Source of the DNA: an uncultured Pelagibacteraceae bacterium
Lineage (GTDB): Bacteria > Pseudomonadota > Alphaproteobacteria > Pelagibacterales > Pelagibacteraceae
Assembly (NCBI GenBank): GCA_902636075.1
Contig: CACPQM010000003.1
Location: 101,667-165,666 of the forward strand
Direction of reading: 5' to 3'
Length of the DNA stretch: 64,000 nucleotides
Positions 63,718 to 64,000 of this stretch are shown here, piece by piece (the stretch's first letter is position 1; every line of letters starts with the position of its first letter). The position numbers were made by a program, and so were the translations under genes. The notes under the pieces are model-generated. The model ran no database searches, was not told the DNA's origin, and saw nothing but the letters and a program-made list of their open reading frames with translations.

Positions 63718-64000
63718 TTAATTTTCCAGTTAGTTGAGGTAGTGTCAATTTTTATATCATATGATAAAATATCTTTTATAAATCGTTTTGGACTGCTGCT
63801 GTAATAAACTTTATAAATAATCTTATTACTATCAAACTTTTCAATTCTAAAACTATTAACAAAATCTAAATTACCCAGAGCATTTTCCAATTTCAATGTT
63901 TTATCTATATTATAAGATTCTATTGATAATCGGATTGGTACAGATGTAGATGGATTCATTTTATTAATAGATTTCCAATTATCTTCATATTTATTTTTTA
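63714..64000 (-). CDS. Unidentified protein upstream of hda, C-terminal part only
   Basis: The frame is open from the right window edge to a stop at 63714, so the ATG at 63959 is not a reliable start. The visible 94 residues include IRLSIESYNIDKTLKLENAL and YYSSSPKRFIKDILSYDIKI. I do not recognise motifs. From memory, DUF2066 proteins often precede hda in alphaproteobacteria, so it could be one. Confidence 0.6.
   Translation of the reverse strand, partial: KNKYEDNWKSINKMNPSTSVPIRLSIESYNIDKTLKLENALGNLDFVNSFRIEKFDSNKIIYKVYYSSSPKRFIKDILSYDIKIDTTSTNWKIK

Overview
The window is very AT-rich, tightly packed alphaproteobacterial DNA that looks like SAR11 (Pelagibacterales). The signs are short or overlapping intergenic spacing, Lys/Asn/Ile-rich proteins, several high-affinity uptake systems, the SufBCDSUT-SufA iron-sulfur operon under an IscR regulator, and NDUFA12 and DUF2155 genes beside accBC. 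Genus assignment is inference; no marker gene such as rRNA is present. I found no tRNA, rRNA, CRISPR array, insertion sequence or prophage gene, and no gene-free stretch longer than 300 bases.

Region 1 (about 1-36.5 kb) is an accessory catabolic block. It holds a sugar-acid dehydratase of the IlvD/Edd family (cut by the left edge) divergent from a UxaA-type altronate/hexarate dehydratase; a MalK-type sugar ABC importer followed by an SDR and a Gfo/Idh/MocA dehydrogenase; a TctCBA carboxylate transporter with an SDR and a ROK kinase; a PdxA-like plus RhmD-like pair; an Rbs/Frc-type ABC importer with IolD, two dehydrogenases, a FucU/RbsD mutarotase and a ribokinase; and a mixed cluster of ALDH, HpaI-type aldolase, a PanB look-alike, a DUF1907 (C11orf54-like) protein, a PanE look-alike, two non-heme iron oxygenases and a 2-hydroxyacid dehydrogenase. 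It ends with IolE, a Gfo/Idh/MocA protein and IolG. Three inositol enzymes (IolG, IolE, IolD) are present but scattered, and the later steps (IolB, IolC, IolJ, IolA) are not visible. In all three binding-protein-dependent transporters the periplasmic binding-protein gene is followed at once by an intrinsic terminator before the next genes, which should give excess binding protein.

Region 2 (about 36.5-64 kb) is housekeeping: YbaK-like deacylase, glnA, the iscR-sufBCDSUT-sufA operon, an alpha/beta hydrolase, anmK, tyrS, an AsmA-like giant, prfB (with the classical programmed +1 frameshift), PBP1A, an RNase E/G, thiSG, aroQ, accBC, DUF2155, NDUFA12, a stand-alone NrdJ C-terminal-like protein, aspS, hda and a partial upstream gene. 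Convergent genes repeatedly overlap at their stop codons.

Most notable: a PanB-like/PanE-like gene pair whose ketopantoate-pathway residues have been replaced, next to a bacterial DUF1907 zinc protein (a candidate undescribed catabolic route); a near-consensus IscR site over the suf promoter; an RNase E/G and a ROK kinase that both lack their family zinc cysteines; and a free-standing NrdJ C-terminal domain.
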